Assembly: GCA_023458535.1 (NCBI GenBank)
Contig: JAEWYW010000040.1
Span: forward strand, 10,408-74,407
DNA length: 64,000 nt
Source of the DNA: Bacteroidota bacterium
GTDB lineage: Bacteria > Bacteroidota > Bacteroidia > Flavobacteriales > Weeksellaceae
Direction: 5' to 3'
Shown here piece by piece: positions 8,583 to 17,392 of this stretch (its first letter is position 1; each line of letters begins with the position of its first letter). Under the pieces are notes generated by a model. That model ran no database searches, was not told the DNA's origin, and saw nothing but the letters and a program-made list of their open reading frames with translations. The position numbers and the translations under genes are program-made.

Positions 8583-9311
8583 TTACTTCAAATAATCAGG
8601 TAATTCCATTGGAACTTCCATTAAAAGGATTTCGGCATCCGAAGTAGCTTCTAAAGTAAAGCTATCGGTTTCCCAAATGCCCAAGCCATCTCTGGTTCCC
8701 AGTTCTTGGTCGCCCACTTTTGCGCTTCCCTTTAGTACAAATACATAAACGCCATCACCACCTTTATGCATTTTATATTCCTTAGAAAAACCCGCATCGA
8801 ATTTTGCTAGATTGAACCATGCATCCTGATGAATCCAAACTCCTGCATCATCGGCATTTGGAGAAAGAATCTGCTGGAAATCATTTCTTTTTTCACCATC
8901 TTGAATGCTGATTTGGTCATATCTTGGCTCAACGTTTAATTGATTCGGAAAAATCCAAATTTGCAAGAATTTTACTTCTTCGTCTTTATTTTTGTTGTAT
9001 TCACTGTGCATAACGCCCGTACCAGCGCTCATCACTTGAATTTCTCCATTTCTAATGACAGAGGAAGTTCCCATAGAATCTTTGTGCTCTAAATCGCCTT
9101 CCAATGGTATAGAAATAATCTCCATATCTCTGTGTGGATGCGTTCCGAATCCCATTCCTTGAGAAACGGTGTCATCATTTAATACCCTTAAAACTCCGAA
9201 ATTCATTCTTTCAGGATTTTGATAATTGGCAAAACTAAAAGTGTGAAAAGAATTTAACCATCCGTGGTTAGCATGCCCTCTTGAATCTGCTTTGTGATAT
9301 ACTGTTTTCAT
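8583..9311 (-). CDS. Pirin family protein
   Basis: A 242-aa bicupin. The N-terminal cupin shows the pirin signature FGTHPHRDMEIISIPLEG (about 55-72), where two His and the Glu bind metal, and AGTGVMHSEYN supplies the last His. The C-terminal half is a second, metal-free cupin. Family members include quercetin 2,3-dioxygenase YhhW and redox-sensing pirins, and the cellular role is open. Monocistronic: promoter box at 9339-9346 and a REP-like region downstream. Confidence 0.92.
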   Translation of the reverse strand: MKTVYHKADSRGHANHGWLNSFHTFSFANYQNPERMNFGVLRVLNDDTVSQGMGFGTHPHRDMEIISIPLEGDLEHKDSMGTSSVIRNGEIQVMSAGTGVMHSEYNKNKDEEVKFLQIWIFPNQLNVEPRYDQISIQDGEKRNDFQQILSPNADDAGVWIHQDAWFNLAKFDAGFSKEYKMHKGGDGVYVFVLKGSAKVGDQELGTRDGLGIWETDSFTLEATSDAEILLMEVPMELPDYLK

Positions 9312-9338
9312 AATGTGATTGATTTAAATTTTATTATA

Positions 9339-9346
9339 CAAATATA
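9339..9346 (-). promoter_or_regulatory. Predicted pirin promoter, -7 box TATATTTG
   Basis: An exact TAnnTTTG match on the minus strand, 28 nt before the ATG at 9311. Confidence 0.55.
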
Positions 9347-9388
9347 CTTCTGTAAACAACAAATTCAATTGATGTAAGTTAAGAACGA

Positions 9389-9418
9389 AAAAGCAGCTCC
9401 ATTTCTGAAACTGCTTTT
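9389..9418 (-). terminator. Terminator after the efflux operon
   Basis: AAAAGCAG (9389-9396) pairs with CTGCTTTT (9411-9418). On the minus strand this follows the RND pump gene (stop at 9447) and runs into T's. Confidence 0.65.
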
Positions 9419-9446
9419 AAGGTTATAAAAAATTGGTATTGTATAT

Positions 9447-12400
9447 TTAATCAACGTGCTTAGGAGTAAAACCATCGTCACTCAATTCTTTATGTTCGTA
9501 ATCGGCTACCATTTCTGCTTCGTAGTCTACTTTTTCATTCTTACCGAATCTTCTCAGTAACGAATCGAAAAGTGAATATACTACAGGAACGATAATCAAG
9601 GTAAGGAATAAAGATGATGTTAGACCACCAATAATTACCCATGCTAAACCGTTGTTCATCTCAGCACCAGCACCTTTGGCTAATGCAATAGGAATCATAC
9701 CAAAAATCATCGCAATTGTCGTCATCAAAATCGGACGAAGACGTGCGTGGTTGGCTTGTATTAAGGCATCATGTGTATTGGCACCAGCAGCTTTTCTCAT
9801 ATTGGCGAAATCGACAATCATAATCGCGTTTTTCGCAACAAGACCAATCAACATGATCATCCCCAACATGGTAAAGATATTTAAAGAGTTTCCTGTTAAT
9901 GCCAAGATTACCATTACCCCAATCAATGCTAACGGAATTGAGAACAATACCACAAACGGATAAACAAAACTGTCGTAAAGTGATACCATTACCAAGTACA
10001 CCAAAATAATAGCGGCCATTAAAGCAATACCCAAAGTACCGAAACCTTCTGACTGATTTTCCATATCTCCACCCCAAATGTATTCTACACCCGCAGGTTT
10101 TGTTTTCTCGTTATCCATAAACATTGCTGCCCACTCGTTTGCTACATCCCCAGAAGGACGACCAACCACTTTTGATAATACTTTTACAGCAGGTGCTTTA
10201 TCACGACGTTGTAATAAACTCGGTCCTGAACTCATTTCAACATCTGCAAACTGGCTTAATCTGATTTGCTCCCCTTTCTGATTAATGAAAATTAAATTCT
10301 TAACATCTTCAGCGGATTTTCTACTGTTATCTGCGAATCTGATATTGATATCATATTCGTATTCGCCAGCACGGAATTTACCATCGGTATTCCCATTGAA
10401 AGCAGTCTGCATGGTTTGTCCAACACTTGAAAGGTTTAAGCCAAGTGCAGCCATTTTATCACGGTCGATGTTTACACGGATTTCAGGATTTCCAGTATCT
10501 GTAGATAATTCTGAACCCACTGCGCCAGGAACTTTTTTCAACAAAGCAAGAATCCTTTCCGCTTCCTTAGTTGCTGTTTGTACATCCGGTGCGGTTACCA
10601 CCATTTCAATAGGTGCATTTTCAGCTCCCATAATACCGATTGGTGCAGTTTTAAATTCTACTCCTGTGAATTTTTCTTCAAGCTTTCTTTTAATTTTAGC
10701 TGCAAAAATCTCAGTACTTTCTGCTCTTTCAGATTTATCGGTGAGGATAACCTGAACTTCAGACTGGTAAGCAGTAGACTGCGATGCACCAAAACCACCA
10801 GATTGCTGACCTACTGTGGTAATCATGTTCACCACTTCTGGATACTGTCTCAAAAATTTCTCAACTTCAAGGGTTACCTGATTGGTTTTTTCCACAGAAG
10901 CATCTTTCGGTAACTCCATTTGCACCAAGAATTCACCTTTATCTAGTTTCGGGAAGAATTCACCACCGATAAATCCTAAACCTACTAAACTGAATGATGC
11001 AATCAATATCAAGAAAGTAACCACAACCGTTGTAATTCTTCTCAAAGTAGTTTTTAAACACCATTCAAGAATATCAGAAATCCAGTGTGTGAAAGTATCC
11101 AGCTGTTTTTCGAACCAAAGGATGAATTTCTCGAACCAGTTTTTACCAGTTAAATGCTCTAATTTTCCAAATCTTGATGACAACCAAGGAATGATGGTAA
11201 ATGAAGCCAATAATGATAATAAAGTTGCAATAACCACCGTGACACAGAACTGAGCCAAGATATTGGCTACCAAACCTGTACTCATCGCAATTGGTAAGAA
11301 TACCACCACAATTACCAATGTAATCGCTGTTACCGTAAACCCGATTTCTGAGGCACCATCATAGGCAGCTCTAATTTTAGATTTACCCATCTCCATGTGG
11401 CGATAAATATTCTCGAGTACCACAATAGCATCATCCACAAGGATACCTACCACGAGGGAAAGACCAAGTAAACTCATCAAGTTAAGCGTATAGCCCATTA
11501 AATTCATACCGATAAACGCTGCAATAAGGGAAACCGGAATGGAAACCATTACAATAAATGCGTTTCGGATACTGTGCAAGAATAATAACATTACTACTGC
11601 TACCAAGATAATCGCCAAGAATAAATCGAAGATTACGTGGTCTGCGGCTGCTAAAGTAAACTCTGTAGAGTCATTTACAATGTTCAGTTTAACGCCTTGC
11701 GCTGCGTAGTTTTTCTCCACTTCCTTCATGGTTTTCTGAATGCTCTCAGAAACAGCTACTGCATTGGCATCAGATTGTTTTTTTACCTGAATTAAGATGG
11801 TAGAAAGCTGATTATAACGTGCTAATTTTTCAACATCCTGAGTGGTATCGAAAACAGTGGCAATGTCTGACAAACGAACTTGTGCTCCATTGTTATCCGA
11901 AATCACTAAGTTTCGCATGTCTTCAATAGACTTGTACTTACCTGCTAATCTGATCGTAGATTTTGAAGTTCTTGTTTTAACACTACCAGTTGGGAAATCT
12001 AAGTTAGAAGACAGAATTGCCTGCTGTACCTGCCCTATTGAAAGACCGTAACCCTGCAATTTTTTCTCATCGATATTCACCTGAATTTCTCTTTCCTGTC
12101 CACCCACAAGATCAATCTGCGCAACACCGTTTACACGGGAGAAAGTAGGTTCAATTTTCTTATCCAATAAATCATAAAGCTCTTTTGAGTTCAGTTTTTC
12201 ACTGGAAATACTCATTGTCATGATGGGTAAATCATCCAAAGAGAATTTATTGAGCGATGGTGCGTCGGCATCATCTGGAAGATCCGAAATAATGGCATTT
12301 ACCTTCCGCTGAGCATCATTCAGAGCGAAATCTACATCTGCTCCAGGATTCAGCTGAACCATGATTACGGAAAGACTTTCATACGATGAAGCTTCCACTT

Positions 12401-12635
12401 TCTTTACGTTCTCAAGAGAACCAACGGCATCTTCAATTTTACGGGTAACCGAGGTCTCTACCTCACTTGGCGAAGCACCAGGATAAACCGTAGAAATGGT
12501 TACCATATTGGTTTCAAATTTCGGAATAAGCTCGTATCCCATCATGGAATAACTCAGCAATCCTCCCAACGTCAGCAATGTAAAAAGTACAATGACTAAG
12601 GTTGGTCTTTTAATCGATATTTCTGCTAACTTCAT
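9447..12635 (-). CDS. RND efflux transporter permease (AcrB/HAE1 type)
   Basis: The inner-membrane proton/drug antiporter of a tripartite pump, 1062 aa. It has TM1 directly after KRPTLVIVLFTLLTLGG, two large periplasmic loops, and two blocks of TM helices. GILVDDAIVVLENIYRH in TM4 carries the paired aspartates of the proton relay, typical of the HAE1 family rather than metal-type HME pumps. GLVAKNAIMIVDFAN is the equivalent TM10 element. It is last in the operon tetR-tolC-mfp-rnd on the minus strand, with 4 nt to the adaptor gene. Likely substrates are drugs or other amphiphiles; the exact ones are unknown. Confidence 0.95.
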   Translation of the reverse strand: MKLAEISIKRPTLVIVLFTLLTLGGLLSYSMMGYELIPKFETNMVTISTVYPGASPSEVETSVTRKIEDAVGSLENVKKVEASSYESLSVIMVQLNPGADVDFALNDAQRKVNAIISDLPDDADAPSLNKFSLDDLPIMTMSISSEKLNSKELYDLLDKKIEPTFSRVNGVAQIDLVGGQEREIQVNIDEKKLQGYGLSIGQVQQAILSSNLDFPTGSVKTRTSKSTIRLAGKYKSIEDMRNLVISDNNGAQVRLSDIATVFDTTQDVEKLARYNQLSTILIQVKKQSDANAVAVSESIQKTMKEVEKNYAAQGVKLNIVNDSTEFTLAAADHVIFDLFLAIILVAVVMLLFLHSIRNAFIVMVSIPVSLIAAFIGMNLMGYTLNLMSLLGLSLVVGILVDDAIVVLENIYRHMEMGKSKIRAAYDGASEIGFTVTAITLVIVVVFLPIAMSTGLVANILAQFCVTVVIATLLSLLASFTIIPWLSSRFGKLEHLTGKNWFEKFILWFEKQLDTFTHWISDILEWCLKTTLRRITTVVVTFLILIASFSLVGLGFIGGEFFPKLDKGEFLVQMELPKDASVEKTNQVTLEVEKFLRQYPEVVNMITTVGQQSGGFGASQSTAYQSEVQVILTDKSERAESTEIFAAKIKRKLEEKFTGVEFKTAPIGIMGAENAPIEMVVTAPDVQTATKEAERILALLKKVPGAVGSELSTDTGNPEIRVNIDRDKMAALGLNLSSVGQTMQTAFNGNTDGKFRAGEYEYDINIRFADNSRKSAEDVKNLIFINQKGEQIRLSQFADVEMSSGPSLLQRRDKAPAVKVLSKVVGRPSGDVANEWAAMFMDNEKTKPAGVEYIWGGDMENQSEGFGTLGIALMAAIILVYLVMVSLYDSFVYPFVVLFSIPLALIGVMVILALTGNSLNIFTMLGMIMLIGLVAKNAIMIVDFANMRKAAGANTHDALIQANHARLRPILMTTIAMIFGMIPIALAKGAGAEMNNGLAWVIIGGLTSSLFLTLIIVPVVYSLFDSLLRRFGKNEKVDYEAEMVADYEHKELSDDGFTPKHVD

Positions 12636-12639
12636 CTTT

Positions 12640-13701
12640 TTACTTTACGATATTGATTTTTGAACCGTTGTTAAGGTTGATTTGTCCGCTGGTAATTACC
12701 TGCTCACCGCCATTTAAACCAGAAAGAATCTGAACTTTATCACCATAGACTTTACCTGTGGTAACTTTAACCATCTTAGCAGTTCCTTTGTCAACAATAA
12801 ACAACTGACCCGAGCTCACACCATTTACAAAAGCCTCTGCTGGAACGGTTAACATATTGGTAGTTTCTGCTCCATAATTTGTTTTGAAAAGTGCAGATCC
12901 ATACATACCAGCTTTGAGTTGTCCATTATTAGAAACCTCAATCTCCACAGGGAAATTCAACGAAGCATCACTTTTAGGTGCTATAAATGTAATTTTACCA
13001 GCAAAAGATTCGTTAGGTAAAACATTTACAGTAATGGGAACTGTTTGTCCCAACTGGATTTTACCAATCTGACTTTCATCCACCAATACTGAAAGTTTCA
13101 AAGAATTGATGTTTACGATTTCGAAAAGTGGCGTCCCTGGCGCTACAACAGAACCTGGTTCTACCATTCTTTTATTAATAGTTCCGCTGATTCCTGCACG
13201 AATGCTGGTATCATTCACCCTTACTCCTTGTGCACGAACCGCAGCCTGAGCATTTTTGAGTTGCAATCTTGAATTATCTACCTGCTGTTTGGTAACACCA
13301 CCAGATTTGTAAGCATTTTCGTAACGTTGGTTATCTATAATGGCGTTTTGAAGGTTGTTTTGAGCCTGTGTCATGTCCACCTCAATAGCATCCCTTTTAA
13401 TAGTCGCTAACGTTTGTCCTGCACCTACTCGAGATCCTTCTTTCACCAATACATTCACTACTCTACCAGAAATATCAGCTGACTGACTCATTTCCTGCTT
13501 CGGAATAAAAGTACCATTTGCTGAATAATCTGTATTAATATTCGATCTTGTAGCAGTTACAACATTTACATTTATTTTATCCACCTGCTTTGCTACTTCG
13601 GCAACAGTTATTTCCTGCTCCTTTTTGTTGGTAGTAATTTTGTAAACGAACAATCCAACCAGGACGGCTGCAACAATTATATATATTAAGGTTTTTTTCA
13701 T
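12640..13701 (-). CDS. RND periplasmic adaptor subunit (membrane fusion protein)
   Basis: A 353-aa membrane fusion protein that links pump and outer-membrane channel. It has one N-terminal membrane anchor (IYIIVAAVLVGLFVYKI), then the lipoyl half-motif SADISGRVVNVLVKEGSRVGAGQ. A short helical hairpin follows (about 110-165), then the second lipoyl half (AGISGTINKRMVEPGSVVAPGTPL), a beta-barrel domain and a membrane-proximal domain. There is no lipobox Cys, so it is probably held by the N-terminal helix. It sits between the tolC and RND genes with 4-20-nt gaps, so they are translated together. Confidence 0.93.
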   Translation of the reverse strand: MKKTLIYIIVAAVLVGLFVYKITTNKKEQEITVAEVAKQVDKINVNVVTATRSNINTDYSANGTFIPKQEMSQSADISGRVVNVLVKEGSRVGAGQTLATIKRDAIEVDMTQAQNNLQNAIIDNQRYENAYKSGGVTKQQVDNSRLQLKNAQAAVRAQGVRVNDTSIRAGISGTINKRMVEPGSVVAPGTPLFEIVNINSLKLSVLVDESQIGKIQLGQTVPITVNVLPNESFAGKITFIAPKSDASLNFPVEIEVSNNGQLKAGMYGSALFKTNYGAETTNMLTVPAEAFVNGVSSGQLFIVDKGTAKMVKVTTGKVYGDKVQILSGLNGGEQVITSGQINLNNGSKINIVK

Positions 13702-13720
13702 TGTGAGAATAGTTTATTAA

Positions 13721-15070
13721 TTATGGTTGAGTTAATGTATTGAGTTCGCCTTTTGCTTTTATCAACTGAATTTCAGCTTGTTTATAATCTAAAAGAGCAT
13801 TCGCATAGTTTTGTTTTGCCTGCGTTAGTGCATTATCAGCATCTAAAAGCTCCGTTAAATTTGCCAAACCGTATTGGTAGTTGGACTGTGTATTTTTCTG
13901 AACTTTTTCCGCCAAAGCCACGTTATCTTTCATGCTGTTAAGATTGATGATGGCGTTTTCGATATTGGTTACGGCATTTTTATAATCAAGATCTAAGCTG
14001 AGTTTTGTATTTTCAATATCTTGTTGAACATCTAAAATATCAATTTCTGCCTGCTGAATTCTCGACTTTGTCGCCCCACCTGTGAAGATTGGAATATTAA
14101 GATTCAGACCTATGGAAGCAAAATCGCTCCAGTTGACACCATTGTTTAAGCCATTGGTTAAAGGAAACTTGCTTCCGACACCATACCATCCGTACTGACC
14201 CTGCAAACCTACTGTTGGATAAAGTGCTGCTTCTGTAGCTTTTTTATTGTACTGAAGAAGTTCTTTTTGTTTTTCCAAGACTTTAACTTCCGAACGGTTG
14301 TCGATATTGGCAATAGAAGCTAAAAGCTCTGGTTTTGGCTCTATACTTTCCTCCTGAAGTTCAATATCGGTATCAATAGGAATTCCCATGTAGAATTTAA
14401 GTGCATTTTTAGCCAATTCTACACCATTCACTACTCTTTGTTTGTTGGATGAGATATTGGTTAACTGCACATTGGTTCTGTCCAAATCAATCTGTTTTGC
14501 TAAACCATTATCCACAAGGCTTTTAATAATATTTCTAACCTTTTCGGTGTTGGCATAACTTGCATCTAAGGTTCTTAAATTTTCTTCCTGCACAAAAACA
14601 TTGTAATAAGAAGTCGCCACATTAGAAATAATCTGCTCATTCGTTAAAGTAGCGTTCAAAACATAAAATTCTCTTGTAGATTTTGCTGCCTTAAGACCGA
14701 TAAAAACTTTTTGATCGAATAATGCCTGATTAACCGTTGCCGCAATATTGGAAGTCCAAGGTTGTCCCATTTTTACCACCATTCTTTGGCCACCAAAATC
14801 AAGAACAGATTCCTGAATAATGGGGTTGTAAGTAAGATTTCCGCCCACGTGCACCTGAGGAAGAGCACCTGCACGTGCTTCTGTAATTTTGTATTCTGCC
14901 TTTTGTACTTGTAGTGCGGCTTTTTTGGCTTCGGCTTTGTTTTGAAGTGCAGATTTAATGGCGTCCGACAAAGAAACTTGTTGTTGCGCAAATGCATTCA
15001 TTCCGAAAACCATGAAAGCTGCTGCGATACTTTTGGAAAGCAGTCTTACAGTCTTGGTTTTATTGTTCAT
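13721..15070 (-). CDS. TolC family outer membrane efflux channel
   Basis: A 449-aa outer-membrane factor. Its signal peptide ends around AFMVFGMNAFAQQ. Two repeated halves of mostly helix follow, each with the TolC pattern of long coiled coils and short strands (for example LNIPIFTGGATKSRIQQAE, and the C-terminal NYQYGLANLTELLDAD). It forms the exit duct for the RND/MFP pair encoded just downstream. Gaps are 14 nt to the TetR gene and 19 nt to the adaptor gene, so the four genes form one operon. Confidence 0.93.
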   Translation of the reverse strand: MNNKTKTVRLLSKSIAAAFMVFGMNAFAQQQVSLSDAIKSALQNKAEAKKAALQVQKAEYKITEARAGALPQVHVGGNLTYNPIIQESVLDFGGQRMVVKMGQPWTSNIAATVNQALFDQKVFIGLKAAKSTREFYVLNATLTNEQIISNVATSYYNVFVQEENLRTLDASYANTEKVRNIIKSLVDNGLAKQIDLDRTNVQLTNISSNKQRVVNGVELAKNALKFYMGIPIDTDIELQEESIEPKPELLASIANIDNRSEVKVLEKQKELLQYNKKATEAALYPTVGLQGQYGWYGVGSKFPLTNGLNNGVNWSDFASIGLNLNIPIFTGGATKSRIQQAEIDILDVQQDIENTKLSLDLDYKNAVTNIENAIINLNSMKDNVALAEKVQKNTQSNYQYGLANLTELLDADNALTQAKQNYANALLDYKQAEIQLIKAKGELNTLTQP

Positions 15071-15084
15071 AATTTTATAGTTGT

Positions 15085-15687
15085 TTATTTTTTGAATAGT
15101 ATGTTGAGAATTATATCTTTTCTTTCGGAGATAAGCCTATCAAACTCCTTGCTTCCGATATTGAGATTTTCTGTTACAAGCGGTCTCATTGCACTAGGAA
15201 ACACCAAAAGAGATATCATATTTAATAAAAACTGCACGGGTTCCATCTTATCGATATTTCCTTTTTGCATTTCTACCTCTAATGACGAATAAAGACCATC
15301 AATTACTGCATGATCGAGGTCATCTTTTTTATGCGGGTTCAAACCTTTATTCATTTGCGAAACAATATAGCTCTCCAAATAAGGATAACGCAGACTTGTC
15401 AGTAAGCTTTCCTCAATGAAACCAGCAATTTTCTCCTTGAAAGTAAGATTGGAATCATAAATGACTTTTGATTTTTCCTTTTCACATCTTTTGGCTTCTT
15501 CCAATACCAACTGCAAAAGATTATCTCTAGATCTGAAATAATAATTGATGAGCGTTCTGTTAACACCCGCCTCATCTGCAATTTCCTGAGTGGTAGCATC
15601 AAACTTCCCTTTCACAAAGAACATATTTTTGGCTGTTTCTTTGATGAGTTCTTGGGTTTGATCTTTTTTGTTTACTTGATTTGACAT
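15085..15687 (-). CDS. TetR family transcriptional repressor of the efflux operon
   Basis: A 200-aa regulator. The N-terminal TetR HTH spans about 10-57 (TQEIADEAGVNRTLINYYF is the recognition region). The C-terminal half is an all-helical ligand domain unlike any I can name. It is the first gene of the tolC-mfp-rnd operon. Two palindromic elements around its own promoter (15691-15748) suggest autoregulation, with release by a pump substrate. That mechanism is known for many TetR-RND pairs and is inferred here. Confidence 0.92.
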   Translation of the reverse strand: MSNQVNKKDQTQELIKETAKNMFFVKGKFDATTQEIADEAGVNRTLINYYFRSRDNLLQLVLEEAKRCEKEKSKVIYDSNLTFKEKIAGFIEESLLTSLRYPYLESYIVSQMNKGLNPHKKDDLDHAVIDGLYSSLEVEMQKGNIDKMEPVQFLLNMISLLVFPSAMRPLVTENLNIGSKEFDRLISERKDIILNILFKK

Positions 15688-15690
15688 TTT

Positions 15691-15748
15691 TGTTAAACAA
15701 TTTCGTGCAAATTTACTTCAACTATTTTGTTTGACAAAATTGTTAAAC
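15691..15748 (-). promoter_or_regulatory. Promoter and likely TetR operators of the efflux operon
   Basis: A -7 box TAAATTTG lies on the minus strand at 15715-15708, about 20 nt before the ATG. Upstream, GTTTGACAAAATTGTTAAAC (15729-15748) is a 20-bp palindrome with one mismatch. Downstream, TGTTAAACAATTT (15691-15703) repeats the same half-site. The two sites bracket the promoter, as expected for a self-regulated TetR repressor. Confidence 0.6.
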
Positions 15749-15797
15749 ATTAAATTTAATTGAATTATTATGACATGCATCATATCTTTTCGACAAT

Positions 15798-15825
15798 AAA
15801 AAAAGCGACTAGTAAACTAATCGCT
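15798..15825 (-). terminator. Rho-independent terminator after plsC-like gene
   Basis: On the minus strand AGCGATTAG pairs with CTAGTCGCT (arms 15817-15825 and 15804-15812), followed by seven T's. Confidence 0.8.
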
Positions 15826-15847
15826 CTATGTATTCTGATTGAAAGAA

Positions 15848-16645
15848 TTAATTCTTTAAGTCCTCTTTTTTGTTTTTGAGTTCTAAATCGTACTGATGCA
15901 GAACGTTAAATTGATCTGTCTGCTCTATAGCTGTCATAATTTTTTCTAAAATCTGTTTAGAATTTTCATTATCATAGTCGAGATCGAGCGGTTTTTTAAA
16001 TTCCATCGTTGGTTCTACGCCAGTTACTTTTACCTTGAGACCTTTTTTGTCGAAAGCTCTTCTGAAACCATTAATTTTTATAGGAACTACGATAGGTCTT
16101 TGGTTAATGATGAGCTTTGCAGTACCCTTTCTCCCCTGCGCGAAAGCCGACGTCGTACCTTGAGGAAAAGTAATCACCCAGCCATTATCCAGCGCCTTCA
16201 TGATATTTTCAATTTCACTAAGATCAACCATTCTGTTCACATTCTTGCCCTCAGAGCGCCATGTTCTTTTAACTGTAATCGCTCCCGCAATTTTAAATAA
16301 TTTTGGAAGAATTCCTTTATTCATCGTTTCCTCGGCTGCTACGTAATAAAAATCAACCTTTGGATTAAGCAAATAGATAGGATTTTTAATGGAATTGAGA
16401 TAGCCATTGTTTACCGCACAAAATACATGGTACATGGCAGCAACATCTGCAAAGTATGTTTGGTGATTAGATACGAATAGGACATTGGTATCTGGAAGAT
16501 CTACCAAGTTTTCTGTTCCTGAAATTTTTAATTTATTAAATCCGTTAAATCTTCTGTAAGATACTATTCCCATCAAGAAAATAATGAATCTTTTCAGAAA
16601 ATAAGGTGTTCCAAATGCATCGGTAAATATGTTCTTCTTCGACAT
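15848..16645 (-). CDS. 1-acyl-sn-glycerol-3-phosphate acyltransferase-like (PlsC family)
   Basis: A 265-aa, probably membrane-bound acyltransferase. A hydrophobic N-terminal segment is followed by the acyl-acceptor motif block VSNHQTYFADVAAM (about 57-70), an arginine region (AGAITVKRTWRSEG) and the ITFPQGTTSAF block equivalent to 'FPEGTRS'. Members transfer acyl groups to lysophosphatidate or other lipid acceptors at the inner membrane. Oddities: the catalytic His and Asp are separated by five residues rather than the usual four, and Gln replaces Glu in 'FPQGTTS'. It is likely co-transcribed with the NUDIX gene upstream (24-nt gap). Confidence 0.85.
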   Translation of the reverse strand: MSKKNIFTDAFGTPYFLKRFIIFLMGIVSYRRFNGFNKLKISGTENLVDLPDTNVLFVSNHQTYFADVAAMYHVFCAVNNGYLNSIKNPIYLLNPKVDFYYVAAEETMNKGILPKLFKIAGAITVKRTWRSEGKNVNRMVDLSEIENIMKALDNGWVITFPQGTTSAFAQGRKGTAKLIINQRPIVVPIKINGFRRAFDKKGLKVKVTGVEPTMEFKKPLDLDYDNENSKQILEKIMTAIEQTDQFNVLHQYDLELKNKKEDLKN

Positions 16646-16669
16646 TTTAATAAATAGTGGAGCGCAAAT

Positions 16670-17299
16670 TTACATATTTTTCACCAACTGACTAAATTCA
16701 CTCAAAATCATTGCAGTAGCTCCCCAAATAATATAGCCGTTAAAATTGATTACAGGAACTTTGTAGCCTTGCGTTTCAGGCAAGATCATCATTTCTGGTG
16801 TATCTGTTAAGCTCAGGAAAGAAGTAATTGGAAATTCTATCACCTCTACCGCTTCCTGCTGCTGAAGAATGAAATTTGGACCTCTTTTGGTGTACGAAAC
16901 AAAAGGATAGACATAAAAATTACTAGGCGGAATGTAGATGGGCGACATTTCTCTAATAATTCTGATATAAGGTTTTTCGATGCCAATTTCCTCGGAAGTT
17001 TCTCTAATAGCTGTGTCCATAAAATCGCGGTCATCCAACTCTTTTTTTCCACCAGGAAGAGAAATTTGACCACTGTGCCTGTCGTGTTCATTTTTGCTTC
17101 GCACAATCAACGGAAAATACCACTCATCCTCTTTTAAATAGAGTGCAATATTAACTGCCGCAAACTTTGGATTTTTCTCAAGAACCTGCTCATAAGAAAG
17201 TTGTGGTCTGTAAGGAGGCGAAAATAAACAATGTGCTTCATCGCCCAATATTTGTGTGTTTCTGAGTCGTCCTAATAAATCTTTTCCAAAAGTTTTCAT
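16670..17299 (-). CDS. NUDIX hydrolase, CoA pyrophosphatase-like
   Basis: About 209 aa from the preferred ATG at 17299 (MKTFGKDLLGRL). An upstream in-frame ATG at 17344 would add a poorly conserved hydrophobic stretch and overlaps the neighbouring terminator region. The segment RHSGQISLPGGKKELDDRDF leads into RETSEEIGI. The 'H-x-GQ-hydrophobic-S-x-PGG' pattern just before the NUDIX box is typical of CoA/NADH pyrophosphatases (NudL family). The usual first Glu of the NUDIX box is replaced, as in that family. It is followed closely by the PlsC-like gene, suggesting a link with acyl-CoA or lipid turnover. Confidence 0.85.
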   Translation of the reverse strand: MKTFGKDLLGRLRNTQILGDEAHCLFSPPYRPQLSYEQVLEKNPKFAAVNIALYLKEDEWYFPLIVRSKNEHDRHSGQISLPGGKKELDDRDFMDTAIRETSEEIGIEKPYIRIIREMSPIYIPPSNFYVYPFVSYTKRGPNFILQQQEAVEVIEFPITSFLSLTDTPEMMILPETQGYKVPVINFNGYIIWGATAMILSEFSQLVKNM

Positions 17300-17360
17300 G
17301 TGTATAAATTTAGGAAGAATAAATGAGATTATAAATGCCCTCACTTTATTATTGAAAATA

Positions 17361-17386
17361 AAAAAACCACCCTAGTAAGAGTGGTT
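17361..17386 (-). terminator. Rho-independent terminator after rng
   Basis: On the minus strand AACCACTCT pairs with AGGGTGGTT (one G-U pair; arms 17378-17386 and 17365-17373), then a T-run. It lies directly past the rng stop. Confidence 0.8.
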
Positions 17387-17392
17387 GGTGTT

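Noticed and set aside
16670..17344. Longer NUDIX start at 17344
   Set aside because: The extra 15 residues are hydrophobic and unlike the family; the ATG at 17299 gives the expected N-terminus.
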